A stretch of 64,000 nucleotides of DNA, taken from assembly GCF_000719865.1 (NCBI RefSeq), contig NZ_JOID01000001.1:434001-498000 (forward strand). Reading direction: 5' to 3'. Position numbers and translations under genes: made by a program. Shown here one piece after another: positions 17,209 through 30,340 of this stretch. A model generated the notes under the pieces. That model saw only the letters and a list, made by a program, of their open reading frames with translations, had not been told where the DNA came from and did not search any database. The first letter of the stretch is position 1. Each line of letters begins with the position of its first letter. Origin of the DNA: Streptomyces albus subsp. albus. GTDB lineage: Bacteria; Actinomycetota; Actinomycetes; Streptomycetales; Streptomycetaceae.

Positions 17209-18330
17209 GTGGACATCAGCGTCTGCCGCCCCGGCGAGCTGACGGCCGCCGACCGGGCGGCGTGGACGGCCTTCCAGGCGCGGTCCCGCCCGCCGGCCGG
17301 CCGGCCGGGGCTGGCCAACCCCTTCCTCTCACCGGAGTTCGCGCTCGCCGTGGGCCGCGCCCGGCGCGACACCCGGATCGCCGTGCTGCGCGAGGGCGGT
17401 GCCCCGGCGGCCTTCTTCCCCTTCCAGCGGACCGCCGCCGGAGTCGGCCGCGCCGTGGGCCTCGGGGTGTCGGACTGCCAGGGCGTCGTGCACCGCCCGG
17501 GATTCCGCTGGGACGCGCGGGAACTGCTGCGCGCCTGCGGGCTGGCCGTCTGGGAGTTCGACCATCTGGTCGAGGGACAGGAGCCGTTCGCGGACGGCGT
17601 CGGCGCCTCCTTCCCGTCCCCCGTCATCGAGGTGGGGCGGGGCTACGAGGCGTACCTCGCCCGGCTGCGCGCCACGTCCCCCGGTTTCCTCAAGTCCACC
17701 CTGGCCAAGGAGCGCCGGCTCGGCCGCCGGGCCGGCGAGGTGTCCTACGTCCACGACGAACGGGATCCGGCGGCGCTGCGCACCCTGATGCGCTGGAAGT
17801 CCGCCCAGTACCGCAGGACCGGGCGCAGCGACCGGTTCGCCCAGCCCTGGATCACCGAGCTGGTCGACCAGCTCTTCCACACCCGCACCGACGGCTTCCG
17901 CGGTCAGCTGTCGGTGCTCTACGCGGGCGGGCGGCCGGTGGCCGCGCACTTCGGCCCGCGCACCGGCCGCGTGCTCAGCAGCTGGTTCCCGGCCTACGAC
18001 CCGGAGTACGGGGCCTTCTCACCCGGGCTCGTGCTCCATCTGCGGATGGCCGAGGGCTCGGCGGCCCAGGGACTGGAGCTGATCGATCTCGGACGGGGCG
18101 CGAAGCGCTACAAGGACGAGCTGAAGACCGGTGAGATCACCGTCTCCGAGGGCTGGGTGACCCGGCCCCACCCGGTGGCCCTGGGCCATCGCGCCCGGCG
18201 TGCGCCGGTGCGCGCGCTCCGCAATACCGTGCTCGCGCGACCCGAACTGTTCAAGCCGACCGATCGGATTCTCAGAGAGTTCGGCAGATTCCGCTCCCGC
18301 GCCCGGCGATCACATCCGCGTGATTCCTGA
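17209..18330 (+). CDS. GNAT-type acyltransferase of the BioF2/CelD family (polysaccharide-linked)
   Basis: 373 residues from GTG directly behind the membrane protein. The central and C-terminal parts carry the acetyltransferase_6 (PF13480) pattern: FFPFQR, FLKSTLAKERRLGRR, VLYAGGRPVAAHFG, SSWFPAYDPEYGAFSPGLVL and LIDLGRGAKRYKDELKTG, the last being the usual DFGRG-x-YK signature. Family members are found in exopolysaccharide and cellulose loci, where they are thought to acylate sugars or polymers. No membrane segment, so it acts in the cytosol. The basic C-terminus (RFRSRARRSH) is unusual but could contact the membrane. Confidence 0.8.
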   Translation: MDISVCRPGELTAADRAAWTAFQARSRPPAGRPGLANPFLSPEFALAVGRARRDTRIAVLREGGAPAAFFPFQRTAAGVGRAVGLGVSDCQGVVHRPGFRWDARELLRACGLAVWEFDHLVEGQEPFADGVGASFPSPVIEVGRGYEAYLARLRATSPGFLKSTLAKERRLGRRAGEVSYVHDERDPAALRTLMRWKSAQYRRTGRSDRFAQPWITELVDQLFHTRTDGFRGQLSVLYAGGRPVAAHFGPRTGRVLSSWFPAYDPEYGAFSPGLVLHLRMAEGSAAQGLELIDLGRGAKRYKDELKTGEITVSEGWVTRPHPVALGHRARRAPVRALRNTVLARPELFKPTDRILREFGRFRSRARRSHPRDS

Positions 18331-18705
18331 CCGGAATTTCCCGGGTCCGCGCGGAAGAACGATCAAAAAAACAGAGAAGGGGGTGGGAGCCTTAGGGGAC
18401 TTGCCATGCGGTCCCGATTGTCCATACGGTCTTATCAACCACCCGCATCGGTTCATCGGTAAACGGCTCAGGGGAGGGCCCGGAACCGCGATGACGCCGG
18501 AGCGGGGCGCGGTAGGGGGGTGCCGTGTCGGCGGCGCAGGAGTCCGCCGGAGCACGGGCCGCGCACGGTGGTAGTCACACAGCTCACGCATGCCCTGGGG
18601 CGGTCCGTGCCGTCCCGCCGCGTGCGGGAGAACCCCCCTTTCGAACCGGACACACCACCGGGCCCCCGCGGGGCGGGCGGCCCACCGGACGAGAGGGAAA
18701 GTCGA
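18331..18705. other. Spacer with probable promoter ahead of the glycosyltransferase genes
   Basis: About 375 bases. The first 120 are unusually A-T-rich for this genome (GATCAAAAAAACAGAGAAGG near 18360), followed by the possible promoter at 18401-18430. An open frame continues the glycosyltransferase upstream to 18520 but has no ribosome binding site. Confidence 0.5.
18401..18430 (+). promoter_or_regulatory. Possible vegetative (HrdB-type) promoter
   Basis: TTGCCA (18401-18406) and TACGGT (18425-18430) are separated by 18 bases, close to the -35/-10 pattern TTGACA-N17/18-TANNNT of the principal sigma factor. It is about 275 bases before the GT2 start. Matching is moderate. Confidence 0.35.
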
Positions 18706-19566
18706 ATGAGCTCATTTCTGCGCCCGGCCCGGTCGGATGAAGACCCATTAGGTCCGCCGTCACCGGCCGGCGACAACCCGGACCACCACGACCGGACAAC
18801 GGACCGGTACCGCCCGGTCTCCTGTCATCTCGCGATCACCCCGCCGGTGAGCGTCGTCATTCCGGCGATGAACGAAGCCGGTAACCTTCCGTACGTTTTC
18901 AAGACCCTGCCGGGCTGGATTCACGAAGTGGTTCTGGTCGACGGCAATTCCACCGATGACACCGTACGGGTGGCCCGTGAACTCCGGCCCGACGTCAAAG
19001 TGGTCGCCCAGCGGGGCAAGGGCAAGGGCGACGCCCTCATCACCGGTTTCGCCGCCTGCACCGGCGAGATCATCGTGATGGTCGACGCCGACGGCTCGGC
19101 GGACGGCACCGAGATCGTCGCCTACGTCTCCGCGCTGGTGGCCGGCGCCGACTTCGCCAAGGGCTCGCGGTTCGCCAACGGCGGCGGCACGGACGACATG
19201 ACGGGCATCCGCAAGCTCGGCAACCGGGTGCTGACCGCGCTCGTCAACGCCAAGTTCGGGGCCCGCTACACCGATCTGTGCTACGGCTACAACGCCTTCT
19301 GGAAGCACTGCCTGGACGAGATCAACCTCGACTGCGCGGGCTTCGAGGTGGAGACCCTGATGAACATCAGAGTCGTCAAGGCCGGGCTGAGAGTCCAGGA
19401 GATCCCGAGCCACGAGTACCACCGCATCCACGGCGACAGCAATCTGCGCGCCGTCCGGGACGGGCTGCGGGTGCTCAAGGTGATCCTCGGCGAGCGCGCC
19501 TCCCGGCGGTCCCGCCGCCATCCCGCCGTGGTCGCGATGCGGGCCGGCCGGAGGGAGGCCCGTTGA
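18706..19566 (+). CDS. Family 2 glycosyltransferase (dolichyl/polyprenyl-phosphate sugar synthase type)
   Basis: 286 residues from ATG with GAGAGGGA upstream. After about 50 disordered residues comes the GT-A fold: PVSVVIPAMNEAGNLP, VVLVDGNSTDDTV, RGKGKGDALITGF and the metal-binding MVDADGSADG (DxD). The layout resembles DPM1/GtrB-like enzymes that load a sugar onto a polyprenyl phosphate, but the membrane helices seen in GtrB are absent. The C-terminus SHEYHRIHGDSNLRAVRDGLRVLKVIL is typical. The next gene starts with TTG inside this gene's stop codon, showing tight coupling. Confidence 0.88.
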   Translation: MSSFLRPARSDEDPLGPPSPAGDNPDHHDRTTDRYRPVSCHLAITPPVSVVIPAMNEAGNLPYVFKTLPGWIHEVVLVDGNSTDDTVRVARELRPDVKVVAQRGKGKGDALITGFAACTGEIIVMVDADGSADGTEIVAYVSALVAGADFAKGSRFANGGGTDDMTGIRKLGNRVLTALVNAKFGARYTDLCYGYNAFWKHCLDEINLDCAGFEVETLMNIRVVKAGLRVQEIPSHEYHRIHGDSNLRAVRDGLRVLKVILGERASRRSRRHPAVVAMRAGRREAR

Positions 19567-21681
19567 GGACCGACAAGCCCCGGGACGGCGGCGGCCCCCG
19601 GGACACCGGGGAGCTCCGGGTCTCCGTCGTGATCTGCGTCTACACCGAGGACCGCTGGGCGGACATCCTGGCGGCCGTCGACTCCGTGCGCGGCCAGTCC
19701 CGGCCGGCGCTCGAGACGCTGCTGGTGGTCGACCACAATCCGGAACTGCTGCGGCGGCTCACCGAACGCTACGCGGACACCGGGGAGGTGCGGGTGCTCG
19801 CCAACGCGGGCCCCCGCGGCCTCTCCGCCGGCCGCAACACCGGGATCGCCGCCGCCGGCGGCGACATCCTGGCCTTCCTCGACGACGACGCGGTCGCCGA
19901 ACCGGACTGGCTGCGCCGGCTGACCGACCCGTACGCCGATCCGGCCGTGCTCGCGGTCGGCGGCCGGACACTGCCCGTCTGGGCGTCCGGCCGCCGGCCC
20001 GCCTGGTTCCCCGAGGAGTTCGACTGGGTGGTGGGCTGCTACTACCGCGGGCTGCCGCCCGGCCGGGCCCGGGTGCGCAACGTCCTCGGCGGCAACGCCT
20101 CCTTCCGCCGTGAGGCGTTCGAACTGGCGGGGGGCTTCACCACCGGGATCGGGCGGGACGGCGACGCCCGGCCGCTGGGCTGCGAGGAGACGGAGCTCTG
20201 CATCCGCCTCTCGGCGGCCCGGCCGGACGCCGTACTGCTCCTGGAGGACCGCGCGGTGATCCACCACAAGGTGCCGGCCGCCCGGGAGGAGTTCGGCTAC
20301 TTCCGCGGCCGCGCCTACGCCGAGGGCCTCTCGAAGGCCCAGGTGACCCGGAGCGTGGGGGCCCGCGCCGGGCTGGAGACGGAGCGCCGGTACGCCACCC
20401 GGGTCCTGCCCGCGGGCCTCGCGCGGGGGCTGCGGGACGCCCTGCTGGGCCGGCCCGGCGGAGCGGGCCGGGCGGGCGCCATCGCCGCCGGCCTGGCCGC
20501 CGCCGCCTGCGGCTACGCGGTGGGCACCGTCCGGCGCCGCGTACTGCCCCGGCAGCCGGCGGGCGGAGCGGCGGGGGCCGCGGCGGCCGGACCGGTTCCC
20601 GCCGGAACCGGCGGCCCCGGCCCCGGCTCGCTGAACGGCTCGGGGCACGGCTCGGGGCACGGAACGGGGTGCGGACGGGACGAGCCGGCCGGCGGCGCCG
20701 GGGCGGCGAACGGCACCCCTCTCGAACGGGCAGCGGCCGCGGGAGGACTCCTGCGTCCGCGGCCCGGCGGGAGCGCGGCCGGGAACCGGGGCGGGGGCGG
20801 CGGGGCGGCCGGCCGTCCCCCGGGCGGACTCCGCAGCGGGCCGCGGCGGAGCGGTCCGGGCCGGCCTCCCCGTCCGTCCGGGCCGCCGGGACCGCCCGGA
20901 CCGGTGCCGATCCTGATGTACCACGCGGTCGGTGAGACGCCCGCCCCCGCCGCGTACGGGCTGTCGGTCGCGCCCGGGGCACTGCGGACGCAGCTGGACC
21001 TGCTGGCGGACCGCGGGTTCACCCCCGTCACCACCCGGGAGCTGGCGGACGCCTGGCGGTCCGGCGGGCCGCTGCCGCCCCGGCCCGTGCTCCTCACCTT
21101 CGACGACGGCTACGAGGGCGTGCACCGCTACGCCCTCCCCGCGCTGCGGGAGCACGGCTTCACCGCGACCGTCTTCGCCACCACCGGCTGGCTGCGCGGC
21201 GCGCACGAGACACCGGGCGCCCTCGATCTCATGCTCGACTGGGACCAGTTGCGCGATCTGTCCCGGGCCGGGCTGGAGATCGGCGGGCACAGCCACACCC
21301 ATCCGCAGCTGGACGCCCTCACCGCGCCCCGGCTCCGCTCCGAACTGGCGCACTGCCGGGACCTCCTCGCCGGGGAGCTGGGGCGGTGCCCGGTGTCGTT
21401 CGCCTATCCGTACGGCTACTCCAGCAGACAGGTGCGGCACGCCGTGCGAGCGGCGGGCTTCCGGCAGTCGCTCGCGGTGGGCAACGCGCCGGCGGAGCGG
21501 CGGCAGGGCCCGTACGCGCTGCGGCGGGTCACCGTCCGCCGGAGCACCGGGATCGAGGAGTTCGAACGACTCGTCGAGGGGCGGGCCCTGGGCCGCGTCT
21601 TCGCCCGGGACAGGGCCCTCACGAAGGGGTACGCCCTGGTCCGCCGCTCACGGCAAGCTGTCCGGAAGGTGACCCGCGCCG

Positions 21682-21689
<8 letters not shown>
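19563..21689 (+). CDS. Fusion of GT2 glycosyltransferase and NodB-type polysaccharide deacetylase
   Basis: 708 residues. The start is TTG overlapping the previous stop (TTGA), with GGAGGGAGG ahead. Domain 1 (about 18-330): GT2 fold with VSVVICVYTEDRW, GPRGLSAGRNTGIAAAGG, FLDDDAVAEPDW and GGNASFRREAFELAGGF plus a CEETELC acceptor motif. Linker (about 330-445): Gly/Ala/Pro/Ser-rich, low complexity. Domain 2 (about 447-690): carbohydrate esterase 4 with LMYHAV, LTFDDGY (catalytic Asp and metal Asp), GGHSHTHPQLD (metal His pair) and VSFAYPYGYSS. Such a pairing would make and deacetylate an amino-sugar polymer; Streptomyces MatB, linked to a PNAG-like matrix polymer, also joins these two activities. 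No membrane span here, so deacetylation would be cytosolic. Overlaps the next gene by 8 bases. Confidence 0.85.
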
Positions 21690-26322
<4,633 letters not shown>

Positions 26323-26340
26323 CCCCGCTCCGCCCGCTGT

Positions 26341-26377
26341 GCCGCCCGTGCCGGGGCCGGGGCCCGGCACGGGCGGC
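26341..26377. terminator. Bidirectional hairpin between polysaccharide cluster and glycoside hydrolase
   Basis: GCCGCCCGTGCCGGG (26341-26355) pairs perfectly with 26363-26377 around a 7-base loop. It lies between two convergent genes (stops at 26322 and 26394) and can serve both. It is followed by three near copies of CAGCGTTT (26378-26405) that run into the stop codon of the hydrolase. Confidence 0.8.
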
Positions 26378-26393
26378 TCAGCGTTTCAGCGTT

Positions 26394-27836
26394 TCAGCGC
26401 TTCAGCCAGCGGACGCCGTACGGGCCGAGGTCGAACGAACGGCCGTCGACCTCCACGGCGATCGCGCGGTTCCGGACGTTCACCACGAGCACCGCCTCGT
26501 CATCGGCGAGCACCCGCACATTCGGCCGGTCGCCGGCCGCGACGTCCACCTTCGTGAAGCGGCTGCCGGGCGGGAACGCGCGCGAGTAACGGCTCAGCAG
26601 ATCCATCATCGGCAGTGCCGAGCCGCCGTCACCGGCCGCGGTGCCCCGCCACAGACAGCCCGCGCAACTCGTCGTCCGCTTCTGCGGGTTCCAGTAGAAG
26701 CCGGTGGTCGCGCCGCCCTTGCTCATCGCGATGAGGGCGGCGGCGTGCACGGCGCGCCGGTGCGGTTCGCTCCAGCCGTCGCGGTCGTCGTTCTCGTCGC
26801 CCGGCTCGACGTACCACTCGGCCCACCACAGCGGCAGCCCGGTCTCCTCGCGCACCCAGCGGCTGACGGCGGTGAACTTGTCGGTGGCGCGGAACTCGTC
26901 GGGCAGGAGGGCGTCCTCACGGGTGTAGCTCGCGCCGTCGACCACGACGAAGTCCGCGCCCGTCTTGTTCTCGTTCCAGTACCGGACGGCGTCGAGGGCC
27001 CGCTGGTCGAGGCTGCCCCACGGGCCCTTGACGTCCGAGGCGTTGGTGGTCTCGCCCGGTGGCTCGCTGTCCATGACGACATACGGCCCGCCGACGAGGT
27101 TGTCCTTGTTCACCTTCTTCAGCTCGGCGTGGACGAGGTTGTAGAGGCGGGTGTAGGCCTCGGCGTCCCAGCGCCGCCTGTCGTCGTCGTAGAAGCCCTT
27201 GAGCTCGTTCCAGACGATGAAGTGCCGGACGTCCGGGTAGCGCTTGGCGACGACGCCCGCCAGTCGTGCGAAGTCGTCGTAGTAGGCGGGGTCGGGCGCC
27301 TTCTCCAGCCACTCCGGGGACCAGTCGGTCCGGCCGCGCTCGCCGCCCTTCATCCAGTCCGGCGCGCAGCACAGGGTGATGACGGGGGTGCCGCCGGTCC
27401 GCCGGATCAGGTCGATCCGGCTGTCCAGCGCGGAGAAGTCGTAACGGCCGGGAGCGGGTTCCGGGTTGTCCGCGCCCCAGCCCATGATGTGCTGGTTCTG
27501 CGGTATGGCCCGGGCGGAGAGCATCCGGTCCGCTCGCTTCCGCGCGGCCGCGCCGCCGTCGTCGGCGCTGTAGCGGGTGTGGGTGAAGCCCCAGCCGAGC
27601 TCCGGTGAGGGCTTGCCGCTCGGCATGCGCGGAGTGCCGTGCGGCTCCGGGCCGCCGTTCCGGCCGTCCGTGGTGCCGCCGGAGGGGAAGCCGCACATCA
27701 CCAGCAGCAGGCTGAGGGCCGTGATGCCGAGGGCCACGAGAGCCGCCGCCCCCGGGCGCCGCCGCCGTGCTCCGGTTGTCCCCGCCGCCGTGTCCGCCAC
27801 CGCCGCCGGCCCGTCCGTTCTGTCCTGACGTCTCAT
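26394..27836 (-). CDS. Membrane-anchored clan GH-A glycoside hydrolase (GH39-like)
   Basis: 480 residues from ATG; a GTG one codon earlier (27839) is also possible. A basic N-terminus and one hydrophobic segment (about residues 33-52, ALVALGITALSLLLVMCGF) suggest a signal anchor facing outside. The remainder is a TIM-barrel glycosidase: ELGWGFTHTRYSAD, TPVITLCCAPDWM, HFIVWNELKGFY with the acid/base Glu after Asn, FVVVDGASYTRED, and LPLWWAEWYVEP with a Glu in the nucleophile position. The Asn-Glu plus late Glu plan is that of clan A, and the layout resembles family 39. The substrate is not known. Its convergence with the polysaccharide cluster suggests a glycan-trimming or release function, as often seen with exopolysaccharide loci. 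Confidence 0.78.
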   Translation of the reverse strand: MRRQDRTDGPAAVADTAAGTTGARRRRPGAAALVALGITALSLLLVMCGFPSGGTTDGRNGGPEPHGTPRMPSGKPSPELGWGFTHTRYSADDGGAAARKRADRMLSARAIPQNQHIMGWGADNPEPAPGRYDFSALDSRIDLIRRTGGTPVITLCCAPDWMKGGERGRTDWSPEWLEKAPDPAYYDDFARLAGVVAKRYPDVRHFIVWNELKGFYDDDRRRWDAEAYTRLYNLVHAELKKVNKDNLVGGPYVVMDSEPPGETTNASDVKGPWGSLDQRALDAVRYWNENKTGADFVVVDGASYTREDALLPDEFRATDKFTAVSRWVREETGLPLWWAEWYVEPGDENDDRDGWSEPHRRAVHAAALIAMSKGGATTGFYWNPQKRTTSCAGCLWRGTAAGDGGSALPMMDLLSRYSRAFPPGSRFTKVDVAAGDRPNVRVLADDEAVLVVNVRNRAIAVEVDGRSFDLGPYGVRWLKR

Positions 27837-28131
27837 CACCCGTCAGCGTAGCGGGGGATACATCCGGTACGGGCGGTTCCACGACAACCGGGGGAAGAGG
27901 GGGGAGGGGGCGGCGGACCGGAGCCGGGGCCGCGCCGGCGGCCGGCCGTGACGGTTCCGGCGGTGCGCCCGCGTGTCGAGCCCCGCAGCCGCGCAACCCC
28001 GCCGCACCGGCGGCCGCGCTCCGAGCCTGCGGCCTGTCCGCGGCCGGGCGGCCGACCGCGCGTCGAGCCCCCGCCGTTCCTCCCGGCGGCCGTGCCCCAC
28101 GCCCCCGTGTCCGCGGTGCGGGCGGCCGTGG

Positions 28132-28509
28132 TCAGCCCGTGCTGTAGGCGGCGCGCAGGGCCTCCTCGGCGGCCGCCAGGGCCGCCGCGCGGTCGAGACC
28201 GAGCCGGCGGGCGCGCTGCGCGTACGCCTGCGCCGCGGCGGCGGCCTCGCGTGCGGCGCCCTCCCCCGCGGCGGCCACGAAGGTGCCGTTGCGGCCGCGG
28301 GTCTCGATCACCCCGTCCGTCTCCAGCGCGCGGTACGCCTTGGCCACCGTGTTGGCAGCGAGCCCCAGTTGGCCGGCGAGGGCCCGTACGGTCGGCAGCC
28401 GGTAGCCGGCCGGGAGCCGCCCCGACCGGGCCTGGTCCGCCACCTGGGAGCGCAACTGCTCGTACGGGGCGTCGGCCGAACCGGGGTCGACGGTGACCTT
28501 CAGACTCAC
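28132..28509 (-). CDS. GntR-family regulator of the YtrA subfamily
   Basis: 125 residues. Residues about 8-75 are the GntR winged helix (DAPYEQLRSQVADQARSG, RLPTVRALAGQLGLAANTVAKAYRALE, VIETRGRNGTFVA). The C-terminal domain is only about 45 residues, Ala-rich and helical, as in YtrA-type proteins that lack a large ligand pocket and usually control an adjacent ABC transporter operon. No transporter is near here. The methyltransferase-Nudix gene is upstream on the same strand, separated by 162 bases. Confidence 0.85.
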   Translation of the reverse strand: MSLKVTVDPGSADAPYEQLRSQVADQARSGRLPAGYRLPTVRALAGQLGLAANTVAKAYRALETDGVIETRGRNGTFVAAAGEGAAREAAAAAQAYAQRARRLGLDRAAALAAAEEALRAAYSTG

Positions 28510-28671
28510 AGGTGCTTCTCCTCACGGTGGCCGGTCGGGGCTCCATTGTCGTCCACGGGCACCGGCCGTGCGCGCCGCTCTGCCGGAGCCCACGGGGCGG
28601 GACGGGGCGACAGGGTACAGCGCGCGGACGGCCGGAAGAGGCGCGGCGGGACGGCGGCCGGACGGGCCCGG

Positions 28672-29871
28672 TCAGCCGGCCCCGCGGTCCGTGGCCGGGA
28701 GGAACACGGCGCGGCCGGGGCCCGCCGGGTCGTGCGCGACCGGGTCTCCCGGCATCTGCCAGTGGAGGACGAAGCGGTCGCCCGCCCGGTACGCCTCCAG
28801 ACCGGCCCGGCAGTAGGCGACCATGTCGTCGGGCAGCCGGTCCAGCGGGCACCAGCGGAACTCCGAGCACTTCTCCGGCTCCCGGTTGACGGGCTCACCG
28901 CCCGCCCCGTACGCGGCCTCGAAGAACCAGCCCATGCGCGGACTGCCCCCGGGGCCGCGGTGCTGGATGACCAGCGCGGCGCGCAGGTCCTCCGGCGCGA
29001 GGTCGAGCCCGGTCTCCTCCCGGGCCTCGCGGATCATCGCCTCCCGTACGTCCTCGCCGTCCTCCGCGTGCCCGGAGGGCACACCGAGGAGACCGTCGCC
29101 GTAGCCGGTGCCGGACCGGCGGGCGAGCAGCACCTCGTCCCCCCGGCGGAGGACGAGGTGGACGTCGACCACCTCGGTGTGGCGGCGGGCCGGTGTGAGA
29201 CGCGCCACCAGGGCGTACCGCTCGTCGTCGACCGGCCGGCCCCACAACGCCGGGTCGCCCGACAGCTGTTCGAGCCGGGTCCGGTCCGCGAGCGGGGCGA
29301 CGGCCGCCTGCAGTTCGGACGCCGGCAGCCCGGCGGGGCTCACCGTGCCCCACACCCCCTCGATCAGGACCAGCCGGCCGCCGGGACGGAGCAGCCCGGC
29401 CCAGTGCCGCAGCACGGCGGCGGGGTCGGGCATCAGCCAGAGCACGTGGCGGGCCAGGACGACGTCGTAGCGGCGGGCGCCCACCGGCGGGGCCGCGGCG
29501 TCACCGGTCAGCACCTCGGCGCCGGTGCCGGCGAGCTTGGCGCGGGCCAGCTCGGCCATGCGGGGGGAGCTGTCGACGCCGGTCACCCGGTGTCCCTGCC
29601 GGGCGGCGAGCAGCGCGAGGCTGCCGGTGCCGCAGCCGAGGTCGAGGACGTCGGACGGTTCGCCGGGCAGCCAGTCCGCCAGCCGCGCGGACCACGCGGC
29701 CCGTACGGCCGGGTCGCGCAGCCCGTGGTCGGGCTCCTCGTCGAACTCCGGGGCGGCGGCGTCCCAATAGCCGGCATCCGCGGCGACGGATCCGGCCGCG
29801 CTCCACGGGGACGGGCGGACGGCGGGCGGCGGGGGCGCCGGGGTGGACGGCGCGATGCTGTCATCGGTCAC
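28672..29871 (-). CDS. Bifunctional SAM-dependent methyltransferase / Nudix hydrolase
   Basis: 399 residues from the GTG at 29871, preferred for its CAGGA site; the open frame before it is unsupported. Residues about 30-200: class I methyltransferase with motif I VLDLGCGTGSLALLAA, post-I VTGVDSSP and LLRPGGRLVLIEG. Residues about 245-385: Nudix domain with HLVLRRGDEVLLARR and a complete Nudix box in GHAEDGEDVREAMIREAREE plus TGL. The methyl acceptor and the nucleotide substrate are both unknown; Nudix domains of this sort often remove pyrophosphate from modified nucleotides or ADP-ribose. This fused form is seen in Streptomyces annotations. It is a single-gene unit. Confidence 0.88.
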   Translation of the reverse strand: MTDDSIAPSTPAPPPPAVRPSPWSAAGSVAADAGYWDAAAPEFDEEPDHGLRDPAVRAAWSARLADWLPGEPSDVLDLGCGTGSLALLAARQGHRVTGVDSSPRMAELARAKLAGTGAEVLTGDAAAPPVGARRYDVVLARHVLWLMPDPAAVLRHWAGLLRPGGRLVLIEGVWGTVSPAGLPASELQAAVAPLADRTRLEQLSGDPALWGRPVDDERYALVARLTPARRHTEVVDVHLVLRRGDEVLLARRSGTGYGDGLLGVPSGHAEDGEDVREAMIREAREETGLDLAPEDLRAALVIQHRGPGGSPRMGWFFEAAYGAGGEPVNREPEKCSEFRWCPLDRLPDDMVAYCRAGLEAYRAGDRFVLHWQMPGDPVAHDPAGPGRAVFLPATDRGAG

Positions 29872-30340
29872 GCGGGAATCCTGGCAGCCGCCACTGACAT
29901 GGATGCCGGTCCCGGGTTCCGGTGGTCGTGGCTCCGCAACCGGCCGGCGCCCCGACGGGCTGTCCCGCGCTGTTCCGTGCGCCACGGGCGTTGACGGAGA
30001 GGATCACCGGCGTGGTCGGGTGCCGTACCGGCTCCTCGGCGGGGCCCCGTCTCCCTGCCCGCGGCCGGGCGCCGCACCCCCACGGGAAATCGGTGTTTCA
30101 CCTGGTCGGAGGCGGTGCCGTGTCCTGGTGGGGATTCCGGCTGCCGAAGCCGGTTCCCGGGGCCGGGCCGGGCGGCCGCGACCCGGCAGGAGCCCGGCCG
30201 GTCCCCCCTCCGGTGTCCGTCCGCGCCCGCCCGGCCGGCGACCGTCCTCGGCCCGGAAGTCCGCCACGGCGACGGCGCCGCCGGGACGGGGAAGCCGTCC
30301 CACGGCGGTGCCCGGAGCGACCGGACGGACGGCGGCCGCG
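29872..30340. other. Spacer without recognised features
   Basis: About 470 bases between the methyltransferase-Nudix start and the carboxyltransferase stop, both on the minus strand. Several shadow frames cross it. The stretch GCGTTGACGGAGAGGATCAC near 29989 is the only promoter-like sequence I see, and on the wrong strand for either gene. Confidence 0.4.
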
